Assembly: GCF_900110415.1 (NCBI RefSeq) | Contig: NZ_FODR01000005.1 | Location: 310,001 to 374,000, forward strand | Source: Mucilaginibacter sp. OK283 | GTDB taxonomy: Bacteria; Bacteroidota; Bacteroidia; Sphingobacteriales; Sphingobacteriaceae | Direction of reading: 5' to 3' | Length of the DNA stretch: 64,000 bases | In this document: in pieces, positions 44,733 to 53,646 of the stretch | Layout: every line of letters begins with the position of its first letter | How positions within the stretch are numbered: position 1 is the stretch's first letter | Made by a program: the position numbers and the translations under genes | The notes under the pieces: generated by a model | What the model saw: the letters and a program-made list of their open reading frames with translations, nothing else | Told to the model about the DNA's origin: nothing | The model's database searches: none

Positions 44733-44735
44733 TAT

Positions 44736-46175
44736 TTACACTAATGGTTTTTCTTTGTATTCATCGCTGATGTTTACCCTTAACCTTTTCATAGGGGCCA
44801 GCTCAGACTCATAAACTCTTTTTTCGCCGTCGCCGGTTGCCGTTTCCACATCGCGGATATCGCGTACCAGGCGTTGCAGGCCTTGTGGCTCAACAGACGC
44901 GGCATGGTCTGATCCCCACATGGCCCTATCGAGCGTAAAATGGCGCTCAACAAAGGTTGCTCCTAATGATACTGCGGCAACCGTAGTAGCCAGGCCGGTT
45001 TCATGGCCCGAATAGCCGATTGGTACACCCGGATATTTGGCCTCCAACGTCTGGATCATTTTAAGGTTTAATTCCTGCGGGGCGCATGGATAGGCCGAGG
45101 TAGAGTGCGCTATGAACAACGGGTAGTTTTCATCAAAGGCATTCACAAAATCCATGGTGGCCTCAATCTCTTTCATGGTGGACATGCCTGTTGATAACAT
45201 TAGCGGCTTACCGGTTTCCAGGATGCGTTGGATCAGGTCGAAATCTGTTAACGATGCAGATGCCAGTTTGTATAAAATGGTATCAAAGCGCTCCATAAAA
45301 TCAACGGAGGGAACGTCCCAGGCTGATACAAACCAATCGATTCCCAGCTTTTTGCAATAGTGATCTATAGTTGCATATTCGGCAATGCCAAACTCTGTTT
45401 TGCGTTTGTAATCGATGTAGGTGATGCGGCCCCAGGGGGTATCGCGCATAATTTCCCATTGGTCTTTAGGTACACAAATTTCGGGTGTGCGTTTCTGGAA
45501 TTTAACAGCATCAGCCTTGGCGGCAACCGCCTCGTCAATCAGCTTTTTGCAGGTTTCCAGCGATCCGTTATGGTTAATACCAATTTCGGCAATAATATAG
45601 CTTGGCTGTCCTTTTCCAATAACACGGCCGTTTTGCAGGGTTATAGTGCCATTACGGGTACCGGCTGATAAAGTAGCATTACCTTTGGCATCTATAATAA
45701 ATTCTGCAACCTCGCGGAAACAGCCTTCGCCGCCATTTAGGGTGCTTACAAAATCAGCCTTTGTTTTTATCAAAGGCAAAGCATCGGCAGGGCAGGCGGT
45801 TAGGCCAGCCAGTTTCATTACTTCCAGGTCGTTATAATCATCGCCTATGTAGGCAACTTCGTTTAATGACAGGTTTAAGCGGCTGCAAATTTCTTTTAAA
45901 ACAGCAACTTTATCTTTAATTCCTGTATGCAATTCTACTATCTGCAATTTGGCGGCCCTTTTTATAAGGGAAGGGGAGTGTTCGCCGGTGATGATGCCGG
46001 TATCTACGCCTGCAAATTTACGCAGCCGTTCCACACCCATGCCGTCGCGCATGTTGAATTTTTTAAGCAGTTCGCCATCGGTGTTATAGTAAACACCGGC
46101 ATCGGTTAGTACACCATCGTTGTCGGTTAGCAAAAGTTTGATGCCCGCCGCTTTTTGTTTTAAAATTTCATTCAT
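44736..46175 (-). CDS. fused HAD phosphatase (KdsC-like) and NeuB-type nonulosonate synthase
   Basis: A 479-residue two-domain protein. Residues ~10-165 are a KdsC-type HAD phosphatase: LLTDNDGVLTDAG (Asp18/Asp20), ITGEHS, KDKVAVLKEI and GDDYNDLEVM. Residues ~185-470 are a NeuB/PseI-like aldolase-type synthase: YIIAEIGINHNGSLE, AVKFQKRTPE, KLASASLTDF, LSTGMST, IAHSTSAYPC, GYSGHETGL, ERHFTLDR. Known: NeuB condenses PEP with a 2-acetamido or related sugar; the phosphatase removes the 9-phosphate. The SAF (antifreeze-like) domain found in most NeuB proteins is missing at the C-terminus. The fusion couples synthesis and dephosphorylation of one acid, possibly Kdn-, Neu5Ac- or legionaminate-like. 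Confidence 0.88.
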   Translation of the reverse strand: MNEILKQKAAGIKLLLTDNDGVLTDAGVYYNTDGELLKKFNMRDGMGVERLRKFAGVDTGIITGEHSPSLIKRAAKLQIVELHTGIKDKVAVLKEICSRLNLSLNEVAYIGDDYNDLEVMKLAGLTACPADALPLIKTKADFVSTLNGGEGCFREVAEFIIDAKGNATLSAGTRNGTITLQNGRVIGKGQPSYIIAEIGINHNGSLETCKKLIDEAVAAKADAVKFQKRTPEICVPKDQWEIMRDTPWGRITYIDYKRKTEFGIAEYATIDHYCKKLGIDWFVSAWDVPSVDFMERFDTILYKLASASLTDFDLIQRILETGKPLMLSTGMSTMKEIEATMDFVNAFDENYPLFIAHSTSAYPCAPQELNLKMIQTLEAKYPGVPIGYSGHETGLATTVAAVSLGATFVERHFTLDRAMWGSDHAASVEPQGLQRLVRDIRDVETATGDGEKRVYESELAPMKRLRVNISDEYKEKPLV

Positions 46176-46189
46176 GTTTTATGTGTGAA

Positions 46190-46996
46190 TTAAATTGCTG
46201 TCCATCCTCCATCAACTACCAGATTTGCACCCGTCATGTACGCCGAGGCCTCGCTGGCCAGAAATACAAGCGCGCCCTGGTAATCAGCTGCTTTGGCCAT
46301 ACGGCCCAGTAAAGTTTTTGCTGAATAATTGCCTATAAAATCTTCTGTTTGTCCGTTCTCGACGCCACCCGGCGATAGGGTATTAACTCTTACCCCGGTA
46401 TGCCCCCAGTAAGCAGCCAAAAAACGGGTAAAGTTGATGATAGCCCCCTTGGTTACCGGGTAAGCTGCCGATTTATAAAATGTCTGCTCGCCGGCGGCAT
46501 TACGGTATATCGTTTGGTCGGGCCCTACCATGCCGTAGGTGCTGGCAATATTGATGATACTGCCACTGCCCTGCAGGGCCATATGGGTACCCAATATCTG
46601 CGAGCTTAAAAATACCCCGGTTACATTTACATTTAGTGACCGCTGGAAAGCCTCTAACGGATAGTTTTCAAATGCCGAAAGCTCTTTGGCCATAGCAGGA
46701 TCTTCAAACTTATCGTTGATGGCTGCGTTGTTCACCAGGATGTCCAGGCCATCGTATTTATTCAGTATGGTATTAAGCGCGTCAATTAACGATTGTTTGC
46801 TGGTTACATCTAAGCCTATCCCAATATGGTTTTGGCCTAATTGCTGCGCAAAGGCTTGTGCGGCTTCGGCATCAATATCGGCTACTACCACATTGGCGCC
46901 GGCCGCTGCCAGCGCTTCGCAGTGTTTTTTTCCTATAAGGCCAAGTGCACCCGTTACTACTGCCGTTTTTTGATTTAATGAAAATAAACCCGTCAT
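46190..46996 (-). CDS. SDR-family NAD(P)-dependent oxidoreductase
   Basis: A 268-residue Rossmann enzyme. Seen: the cofactor motif VVTGALGLIG (variant of TGxxxGxG), ILVNNAAIN, the catalytic Ser in INIASTYG, and the YxxxK pair in SAAYPVTKGAI, then the SPGGVENGQ region and the C-terminal GANLVVDGGW. It is a classical SDR, not the extended sugar-epimerase type. It lies 14 bases before the HAD-NeuB gene and 56 bases after the aminotransferase. Likely role: oxidise or reduce a hydroxyl or keto group of the sugar precursor; PtmA-like SDRs fill this role in some nonulosonate loci. Confidence 0.85.
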   Translation of the reverse strand: MTGLFSLNQKTAVVTGALGLIGKKHCEALAAAGANVVVADIDAEAAQAFAQQLGQNHIGIGLDVTSKQSLIDALNTILNKYDGLDILVNNAAINDKFEDPAMAKELSAFENYPLEAFQRSLNVNVTGVFLSSQILGTHMALQGSGSIINIASTYGMVGPDQTIYRNAAGEQTFYKSAAYPVTKGAIINFTRFLAAYWGHTGVRVNTLSPGGVENGQTEDFIGNYSAKTLLGRMAKAADYQGALVFLASEASAYMTGANLVVDGGWTAI

Positions 46997-47052
46997 CTAA
47001 ATTTCTATATGATTTGTGCTACTGACTTGCGACTAAAGACTTATGACTTCAA

Positions 47053-48399
47053 TCACCCGGCTATAACGCTTTTAGGTTTAATGTTATAGTTGCTCACCTT
47101 ACGGAAAACAGCCTCCAGTACTTCGCCCTTTAAGTAATTTTTGATATTGCCACTTTCAATTGCTTCTTTTACCAGGGGCAATACATCTCGGTATGCTAAC
47201 AAAATGTAGTCGATATCTTCGGAAGTATGGCTGTAACACATATTATGGAAGCCGGCCCAAAGCACACCGCGTTTTATCATCTCCTGTTGCATCAGGGTTT
47301 TAACCTCTAAGGCGCTGCCTGCTTCGGGAGTAAAAGTTACCATACTGCGGCAGTTAAAACCTACGCAGCGGGTGTATTTATCCATGCCGGTTTCAATTGC
47401 AATAAGGTTGTATCCATCTTTTAATAGCGCGCCGTGTGTATCTAAATACAGCGGCACATTTTTATTACGCAGCTCGTTAATGGTTGCGATACAAGCCGCT
47501 AATGATAGTGCCTCGCCGCCAAAGGTGGTGTAGCTAAATACTTCGGAATTAAATAGTTCCATTACATCGGCTCGGCCGGTTAATAAGGCTATGGGCATTC
47601 CGTTTGCACAGGCTTTTGAAAACACGGCAAGGTCGGCCTTAACATCAAAATATTCCTGTGCGCCACCAACAGCGACACGGAAACCCGTCCACATTTCGTC
47701 AAATATCAGCAGGGTGCCATTTGCTTTGCATACCTCGGCGAGCTGCTGCAGGTAGCCGGGTTTGGGGGCTTCAAAAATAAAGGGTTCCAATATTACGGCG
47801 GCCACGGTTTCATCCAGGGCGGCTTTTACCGATTCGATATCGTTATATTCAAAAGTGTAGGTTAAATCCTGTATGGCATCGGGCACGCCTGCGTTGCGGC
47901 TGGTAATACCTATATACCAATCGTGCCAGCCATGGTAGCCACAGCAAAATATTTTATCGCGGCCTGTAAAAGCGCGGGCCACGCGTACAGCTGCCGAGCA
48001 TACATCCGCACCTGTTTTGCTGATCTTTACCGCTTCGGCATTAGGGACTACCTGTTGTACCAGTTCGCTCAATTCAACCTCTAAGGGATGCATCAATGAA
48101 AAGGTAATGCCATCTTCCAGTTGCCTGCGGATAGCTTCGTCAACGGCAGGGTAGGCGTAGCCCAGCGAGATTGGGCCTATGGCCGAATTAAGGTCGATAT
48201 ACTCGTTACCATCTGCATCCCATACGTGCGATCCTTTGCCTTTTACAATGTATTTAGGGGCTACACCATAGGTAAACTGGCCGGGGCCTTTGGCCAGGGT
48301 TTGTGTAACGGGCTTTTGTACTTTTAAAGCTCGCTGGTATAGGTTGTCAGACTGGCTGATGTTAGGAAAATTGTTGTCGAGCGCTATTTTATTAGCCAT
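47053..48399 (-). CDS. class III PLP-dependent aminotransferase (GSA-aminotransferase-like)
   Basis: A 448-residue enzyme. Seen: the cofactor-binding DEMWTGFRV block and Lys262 in VFSKACANGMPIALL, the Schiff-base lysine; upstream KISKTGADVCSAAVRVAR and CGYHGWHDW, typical for glutamate-1-semialdehyde aminomutase-type folds. It is not the hemL of haem synthesis: it lies in a sugar operon and is not paired with haem genes. Known: family members transaminate ketones using glutamate or other donors. Inferred: it introduces the amino group on a keto intermediate made by the split transketolase or the SDR. An 11-base gap follows the transketolase gene. Confidence 0.85.
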   Translation of the reverse strand: MANKIALDNNFPNISQSDNLYQRALKVQKPVTQTLAKGPGQFTYGVAPKYIVKGKGSHVWDADGNEYIDLNSAIGPISLGYAYPAVDEAIRRQLEDGITFSLMHPLEVELSELVQQVVPNAEAVKISKTGADVCSAAVRVARAFTGRDKIFCCGYHGWHDWYIGITSRNAGVPDAIQDLTYTFEYNDIESVKAALDETVAAVILEPFIFEAPKPGYLQQLAEVCKANGTLLIFDEMWTGFRVAVGGAQEYFDVKADLAVFSKACANGMPIALLTGRADVMELFNSEVFSYTTFGGEALSLAACIATINELRNKNVPLYLDTHGALLKDGYNLIAIETGMDKYTRCVGFNCRSMVTFTPEAGSALEVKTLMQQEMIKRGVLWAGFHNMCYSHTSEDIDYILLAYRDVLPLVKEAIESGNIKNYLKGEVLEAVFRKVSNYNIKPKSVIAG

Positions 48400-48410
48400 A
48401 ATACTGTTTT

Positions 48411-49349
48411 TTATTCTGAAAATTCAGGTGTTAAAATCTCTGGTTGGTGGTGGGCTGTCTGGTAGCCCAATATCCTTTCGGCAATTTGTTTGCCTGTAAA
48501 GCCTTCATGCTGCAAAACATCGGGCAGCAATGCAGGCCTGAACCATTTATTGTTCAGGGCTATGGGCAGTACTTTTGCGGTGGTTTGGTGTTTTAATAAT
48601 ACTTCGGCCACAACGCTGTACAAACCGCCTGTTACAAAATGATCTTCGAGGGTTACTACCAGGTTGCTTTGGGCGCATGCCTGTAGTATAGCCTGCTCAT
48701 CAACCGGTTTAAGGCTGCGCATGTTTACCAGCCCTACAGAAAGGCCTTCGCTGCGCAACATGTCAACCGCAATAAGCGCCTGTTCAAATAATAAGCCGTA
48801 GGTTAATATAGTTACGTCGTTGCCCTGGGTTATCACTTCGGCTTTGCCTAAAACAAAGGGCGCGTGATTATAGCTGGTTTTACGGGTATTAATTCGGGTA
48901 TAAGCCGGATTTTCGCTGCCCCAGATTTGTGGCAGCATTTTTACCAGGTCATCTTCATCTGCCGGGGCAAACACGGTTACGTTGGGGACGCCGCGCATAA
49001 TCGAAATATCTTCAATAGCCTGGTGGGTAGGGCCGTTACCGTCAGATAAAAGGCCGGGAATAAAGCCGCTCAGCTTAACCGGCAGGTTGGGGATACCCAG
49101 ATCGGTACGTACAAATTCAAAGGCGCGCATGGTTAAAAACGCGGCAAGGGCATGTACTACAGGGGTGCGGCCACGCAAGGCCAAACCGGCGGCGGCGCCT
49201 ATCATGGTTTGCTCGGTAATACCGGTGTCAATAAAGCGTTTGCCCAATATGCCGGGCAGGTTACGTACCAGCGCACGGTTTTCGGCAGTCATTACGATGA
49301 TCTGCTCGTTGGCCAATGCCGTTTCTGTTAATAATTCTTCGTAGGTCAT
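48411..49349 (-). CDS. transketolase, C-terminal subunit
   Basis: A 312-residue protein with the pyrimidine-binding and transketolase C-terminal domains: RFIDTGITEQTMIGAAAGLA (the conserved Glu that activates thiamine diphosphate), GRTPVVHALAAFLTMRAFEF, and the C-terminal domain starting near NDVTILTYG. It forms a full enzyme with the product of the preceding gene (gap two bases). Split transketolases occur in several pathways, including specialised sugar and ketol chemistry. In this operon the enzyme likely moves a two-carbon ketol unit to or from the sugar precursor. Confidence 0.85.
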   Translation of the reverse strand: MTYEELLTETALANEQIIVMTAENRALVRNLPGILGKRFIDTGITEQTMIGAAAGLALRGRTPVVHALAAFLTMRAFEFVRTDLGIPNLPVKLSGFIPGLLSDGNGPTHQAIEDISIMRGVPNVTVFAPADEDDLVKMLPQIWGSENPAYTRINTRKTSYNHAPFVLGKAEVITQGNDVTILTYGLLFEQALIAVDMLRSEGLSVGLVNMRSLKPVDEQAILQACAQSNLVVTLEDHFVTGGLYSVVAEVLLKHQTTAKVLPIALNNKWFRPALLPDVLQHEGFTGKQIAERILGYQTAHHQPEILTPEFSE

Positions 49350-49351
49350 AT

Positions 49352-50221
49352 TTATCTCACTACTAAAGTTTCTGATGTCAATAGGGTGTTTTGGTCGCCG
49401 TGGAGTTCAAGCAAAAGCTGACCAATCTCATCTGCAGAAAAATTGCAGAACCAACGGTCGGCACGCTCTTCAATACTGGGCAGCCCTTTGCCGCGTACGG
49501 TATCGGCAATCACTACATTTAGTTTTCCTTCTTCAAAAGGATACGCGCCGAATGCGTGTTGTAAGTCAATAAAGTTATGCCCGTCTATACGTTTTACGGC
49601 AGCGCCAAAGGCCCTGAATTTATCGGCGAGTGGTTCCAGCGGAATCAGGTCTTCGGTGCGTACATTGGCCTGGAATTGGTTACGGTCGACCACGAAGATC
49701 AAATTATCCAGTTTGTAGGCATTGGCTACCAATACGGCTTCCCAGCAGGTGCCTTCGTTTAGTTCGCCATCGCCTAAAATACATACCACCTTGTTGCTGC
49801 CACCGCTTATTTTAAGATCGAGTGCAACGCCGATAGCTACCGAAGGCAAATGGCCCAACGAGCCGGAATGAAACTCGATACCCGGGATATGGGTATTGGG
49901 GTGCCAGTAAATATGATCGTTAAGGGACAGGTGATTTTTAAGCCTATCCTTATCCAACAAGCCCAACTCGGCAAAGGTGCCATATAAGGCAGGCACATCA
50001 TGCCCTTTTGAAAGGAACAGGTAATCCCTATCGGGATGGTTAAGATTATCCTTGTTGATATTTAAAAACCGGCTATATAAGTAAACTATCAAATCAACAG
50101 CGGATAACGATGCTCCTGTAAAGCATCCGCCATCTGTCGACATGCGCACAATGTGTTCGCGCACGTTTAAAGCAATAGCCGTTAACTCCTGCTCGTTGAT
50201 GTTTGGGGTGTTATGCTTCAC
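49352..50221 (-). CDS. transketolase, N-terminal (thiamine diphosphate-binding) subunit
   Basis: I place the start at the GTG at 50221, overlapping the stop of the preceding gene by 11 bases; the longer frame (to 50293) would overlap by 83 bases with an unlikely lysine-rich N-terminus. The product is 289 residues. Seen: DYLFLSKGHDVPALYGTFAE, GSLGHLPSVAIGVALDLKIS, and the thiamine diphosphate motif CILGDGELNEGTCWEAVLVA followed by NLIFVVDRNQFQ. All diphosphate- and Mg-binding residues appear present. It should assemble with the C-terminal subunit at 48411. Confidence 0.88.
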   Translation of the reverse strand: MKHNTPNINEQELTAIALNVREHIVRMSTDGGCFTGASLSAVDLIVYLYSRFLNINKDNLNHPDRDYLFLSKGHDVPALYGTFAELGLLDKDRLKNHLSLNDHIYWHPNTHIPGIEFHSGSLGHLPSVAIGVALDLKISGGSNKVVCILGDGELNEGTCWEAVLVANAYKLDNLIFVVDRNQFQANVRTEDLIPLEPLADKFRAFGAAVKRIDGHNFIDLQHAFGAYPFEEGKLNVVIADTVRGKGLPSIEERADRWFCNFSADEIGQLLLELHGDQNTLLTSETLVVR

Positions 50222-51053
50222 TTTGTTCAAATTGTTGTGAGTTTTCCTTCGGTGCTTTTTTTGTTTGATCGGGCAAAATGGTTTGCAATTCATCCAGGTG
50301 ATGGCGGTACCAGTTTACGCCTGCGTACTGTGTGTTGATTTGCATTATTTCGGGCTTGCGGTTAAGCAGGTTAAGTATATCCTGGCAGGAAAACTGGTGG
50401 CAGATAGGATATAACTCGCTGTATACTTTTTCAATAAAATAATAATCCTTGGGGTAATCAATCGTAAACCTGTGCGACATGGAATAATCCATGCCTGTTT
50501 GCCAGCTTACATTGCCAATGCTAAAAATGAGCGGGTTTTCCCAGATGTAAGGCGTGGTATGTTCCAGCTCGAGCGGGCGGCCGGCGTTTTCCCAGGCTTG
50601 TTTAAGGCAGGCCATGGTCATTACCTCCACATCGTTGCCATCGGGCCAGGTGGCCGGGTGCAGGTTGCTTACATAGTCGTATTTACCACGGTTGGCAAAA
50701 AAATATTCAAGTACCTGGTCAATAATACGCGGGTCTATCAGTGGGCAATCAGATGGGATCTTTAACACAATGTCGGCTTTAAACCGTCGGGCGGCCTGGT
50801 AGTGCCTGTCAAGCAAATTGCCCAGGCTACCGCGATAACTGGGAATATTCATCTCCGAAGCTTCCTTCACGATGATATCGTCCTCTTCATTTTCGGATGT
50901 AGCGATGATGATATCGGCTTTGTGCTGCATCATTTGCAGCCGTTCAATCATGCGCGCCAAAAGGCTTTTGCCCAGTATGGGGAGCATTACTTTGCCTGGC
51001 AGGCGGCTTGACGCCATGCGGGCCTGCACTATAATCACAATTTTTTCTGTCAT
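50211..51053 (-). CDS. SpsF-type nucleotidyltransferase (CMP-sugar synthetase-like)
   Basis: A 280-residue protein with a GT-A-like nucleotidyltransferase fold. Seen: the N-terminal IVQARMASSRLPGKVML motif, which binds the nucleotide, RLQMMQHKADIIIATSENEE, and KIPSDCPLIDPRIIDQVL with the metal-binding Asp. Known: SpsF and KdsB/NeuA relatives activate sugar acids with CTP. It is closer to SpsF than to NeuA. Inferred: it activates the acid made by the HAD-NeuB fusion as a CMP derivative. Gap of 15 bases to the preceding gene. Confidence 0.85.
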   Translation of the reverse strand: MTEKIVIIVQARMASSRLPGKVMLPILGKSLLARMIERLQMMQHKADIIIATSENEEDDIIVKEASEMNIPSYRGSLGNLLDRHYQAARRFKADIVLKIPSDCPLIDPRIIDQVLEYFFANRGKYDYVSNLHPATWPDGNDVEVMTMACLKQAWENAGRPLELEHTTPYIWENPLIFSIGNVSWQTGMDYSMSHRFTIDYPKDYYFIEKVYSELYPICHQFSCQDILNLLNRKPEIMQINTQYAGVNWYRHHLDELQTILPDQTKKAPKENSQQFEQSEA

Positions 51054-51068
51054 GGTACTTATTATTAA

Positions 51069-52133
51069 TTACCAGTTTGCTATCAGTTCGTTTGTTAATT
51101 CCGGTTGTTGTTTGCCAACCCGGTATTTATAAATGGCCAGCTGCGGATCAAAACTTTTTTTAGTCCCCTTGTGGTTTAAGTATTCACGGCAAAGCGCGGC
51201 AATTGCTTTGGCCGATGTTCCTTCATTTTGTAAAGGCGCAAGCTCGTGCAGCTCGTTAATATCAAACCAGGAATGTACTTTTTTGCCCAGTGCTATGCCT
51301 GTATACACCACCGTGGAGTATTGCGTAATCAATTCGCAGCAATTGGCTATCATATGGGCGGTATTACCGTCTTTATAGATCATCGTAGTTAGGGGGGCAT
51401 GTTCACGGATCTCTCTTTCGGCCCTGGCAAAATTCTCGTTAGGATGAAGTTTGAAAAGCAGGGGCCTGCCTGCCGCTATTTTAACGGCTTTTTTGATAAA
51501 TGCTACCCTGTGCTCTATCCGGAAGGTTTCGCGCATATCAGTTGTAGCAACCATTACGTAGTCGCGGTGCGGAAAATCGTTATTTAAATGCTGCTGCTGG
51601 TTGTCATAGTTGGGCATGCCGGTGACAATGATCTTGTTTATATGGGTGCCTTTATCGGCAAACTGCTGCTTATAACCTTCAGACGCCGCACAATAAACAT
51701 CGCATATATTGGCTGCACCGTTTAGTGATGTATTGCCGCACATGGTTGATGGCAGCCTAAGGGTACGTACAATTTTGCTCCAGGTGGTATAGCGGTCTAT
51801 CATACCCTCCTGCACCCAAATGGTTTTAAATTGGCGCATGCGCCTGGGTACAATCATATCGGTACAATACACTACAAGGTCGTACTGATTTTTTTGGGCT
51901 CTGAAATCAACCTGTAATGAGTTTTGATATAAATACCTTTCAGATTTTAACTTGAATTTGCGCGATAGTACCGTGCCGTTAAAAATGGGGGTTTTAGCAA
52001 GCAGGTAGTTTAGGAGCGCATTATCTGTAAATAACTGACTAAACCAGCAATCAAATTCGGGCAACTCATTTGCAATCTGGTGCATTTGGGTTGTTTGGTT
52101 AATTGAACCGGTAATGAATAGTATCTTCTTCAT
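51069..52133 (-). CDS. GT-B-like glycosyl/glycerophosphotransferase-like protein
   Basis: The start at 52133 (MKKILFITGSINQTTQMHQI) is chosen over an upstream ATG at 52169 because it begins with the typical strand and loop of GT-B folds. The 354-residue product has IWVQEGMIDRYTTW, KIIVTGMPNYD, PLLFKLHPNENFARAE, and ITQYSTVVYTGIALGKKV, resembling the C-terminal half of CDP-glycerol glycerophosphotransferases, polysialyltransferases and capsule proteins that use CMP-sugars. As first gene of the operon it is a good candidate for the transferase that uses the activated sugar. Family assignment is by pattern only. Confidence 0.6.
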   Translation of the reverse strand: MKKILFITGSINQTTQMHQIANELPEFDCWFSQLFTDNALLNYLLAKTPIFNGTVLSRKFKLKSERYLYQNSLQVDFRAQKNQYDLVVYCTDMIVPRRMRQFKTIWVQEGMIDRYTTWSKIVRTLRLPSTMCGNTSLNGAANICDVYCAASEGYKQQFADKGTHINKIIVTGMPNYDNQQQHLNNDFPHRDYVMVATTDMRETFRIEHRVAFIKKAVKIAAGRPLLFKLHPNENFARAEREIREHAPLTTMIYKDGNTAHMIANCCELITQYSTVVYTGIALGKKVHSWFDINELHELAPLQNEGTSAKAIAALCREYLNHKGTKKSFDPQLAIYKYRVGKQQPELTNELIANW

Positions 52134-52210
52134 TCCTTTACTTTCAATTATCGGTGTAGTTAAACTCAAGGGTTGAATGCTTTACTTGTTTATTTAAACT
52201 ATAAAGCCTG

Positions 52211-52275
52211 GCTGATGCTTTGCTTTATAATTTGTTAAAAGTAATCGCGCTACTTTTAGATAAAGCGAAGCCAGC
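52211..52275. repeat. nested stem-loop upstream of the sugar operon
   Basis: GCTGATGCTTTGCTTTAT (52211-52228) is matched by ATAAAGCGAAGCCAGC (52260-52275) with a two-base bulge, and AAAAGTA by TACTTTT inside. The rest of the 343-base gap between 52133 and 52477 is AT-rich, with degenerate AATCAAGA/TCTTGATT repeats near 52336 and 52462, and no gene. Confidence 0.4.
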
Positions 52276-52476
52276 GTTATGAAATTATTAAGAGGTGGTT
52301 TTTGGGAAAAGAATTTATTAACAATGCTGGTAGAGAATCAAGATATTAGATTCAAGAATCAAGACAGAAAAAACAAAAGGCTTATATTGCAATAAGCTTT
52401 AATGAAGTAATAGCTGGTAAAATTAATCGCAATTGATTTAAGATTAGGTATTTATATTAAATCTTGATTCTTTCTT

Positions 52477-53316
52477 TCAATCAACCTTAGCATAGCTTTT
52501 TGGGCCTGTTTGCAAAAAGTTTTTAAGTTCAACCAACCTATCGGTATTAATTAAGTCAACGCCGCAGTTCAGCAGCTCGCGCCATACTGCTTCATTCTCG
52601 GGCGAAGCCCAGAGTCTTACCTTTTTACCAAACTTGTGTGCCAGCAACACGTACATACGCAGGCGCTGCCTTTCAAAGGGCGAAAAATCGCCTTTTCCGT
52701 CCCATTTTAATAAATGAGAGTATTTGCAGCTTGCAGTTTGGTATAAATCTCTTGAAGCCGTATCCTGCCTTACCTGCATAAGGTCTTCATCAATGAAGGC
52801 CATCCTGCTGTTTTGTGCTTTGATCAGGTTATATGGCCTGTGGCCGGTAATTACAACGGTTACCTGTCGTTGGGTGTAAATGCCGTTTTCGTAGCCGGAT
52901 AAAATAGATTTGTATTTTTCGAGCACCAACTGCAGCGCCTGGTAAGTTTTAGCACCGTCAGATTTTATGTCGATCATCAGTGTTAACGGATAGGTGGGGC
53001 ATTTGATCTCTTTATTGGTGCCTATGATGCATTCCATCAGCGGGGCCAGGTACAGGCGCTCCAACGTTCTTTGTTTTTTGAAGAAGGGGAGGATGTGTGC
53101 TACAATCAGTTTGTTGTTCCTTAAATAAACATCGGCCTCAATGTTTGTAAAACCATTATCCAAAGCATCATACAAAGGCCGTTTGTGCCAGTAATCATTG
53201 TGGGCAAAGCCATTGGAGATAGTGGGATTTTGGGGGTAGGCGTTGTGGCCGAGAAATATCAGCAGGCTCAGGAACAATAACTTAAGGTGCTTAGGGCAAA
53301 AAATTGCTGTTCGCAT
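52477..53316 (-). CDS. GDPD / PI-PLC-like secreted phosphodiesterase family protein
   Basis: The start at 53316 (MRTAIFCPKHLKLLFLSLLI) gives a proper signal peptide ending YPQ; a longer frame to 53415 does not. The 279-residue product has SNGFAHNDYWHKRPLYDALD and NIEADVYLRNNKLIVAH, the paired His and acidic metal ligands of the PLC-like TIM-barrel phosphodiesterases, then TLMIDIKSDG and VVITGHRP. It ends LINTDRLVELKNFL, as in glycerophosphodiester phosphodiesterases. Known: these enzymes hydrolyse glycerophospho- or phosphoinositol-type diesters. Substrate not determined. Confidence 0.8.
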   Translation of the reverse strand: MRTAIFCPKHLKLLFLSLLIFLGHNAYPQNPTISNGFAHNDYWHKRPLYDALDNGFTNIEADVYLRNNKLIVAHILPFFKKQRTLERLYLAPLMECIIGTNKEIKCPTYPLTLMIDIKSDGAKTYQALQLVLEKYKSILSGYENGIYTQRQVTVVITGHRPYNLIKAQNSRMAFIDEDLMQVRQDTASRDLYQTASCKYSHLLKWDGKGDFSPFERQRLRMYVLLAHKFGKKVRLWASPENEAVWRELLNCGVDLINTDRLVELKNFLQTGPKSYAKVD

Positions 53317-53646
53317 CGATAATTTTTTTGTTTCCCCAAATGTACCTGTCCAATGTTGCATAAATGTTACCTTATTATGATGAAAATTTTTATAGCGACA
53401 AGGGTTTGATAACACTTTTTTATACGATAGTAACCGTTGTTTGGTTAGCTGATAATGATATATTTTATTGTTTATATCATAATTAGCCGCCAGTAATTGT
53501 ACCCGTTAAGAAATATAAACGGTATAAAAAATCCTGATTTTACTTTATATGATTTAGCCATGGAAAAAAAATTGGGAACTACAGGCAACGTATTTGTAAA
53601 AGTGGCAGTAATACATGTAAATGATTATTTACTAAAACCACGTCAA

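Noticed and set aside
50222..50293. Upstream extension of the transketolase N-subunit gene
   Set aside because: It would overlap the preceding gene by 83 bases and adds a lysine-rich stretch unlike the family; the GTG at 50221 fits better.
53497..53646. Upstream extension of the small outer-membrane protein
   Set aside because: The signal peptide begins only at 53647; the extension would block export.
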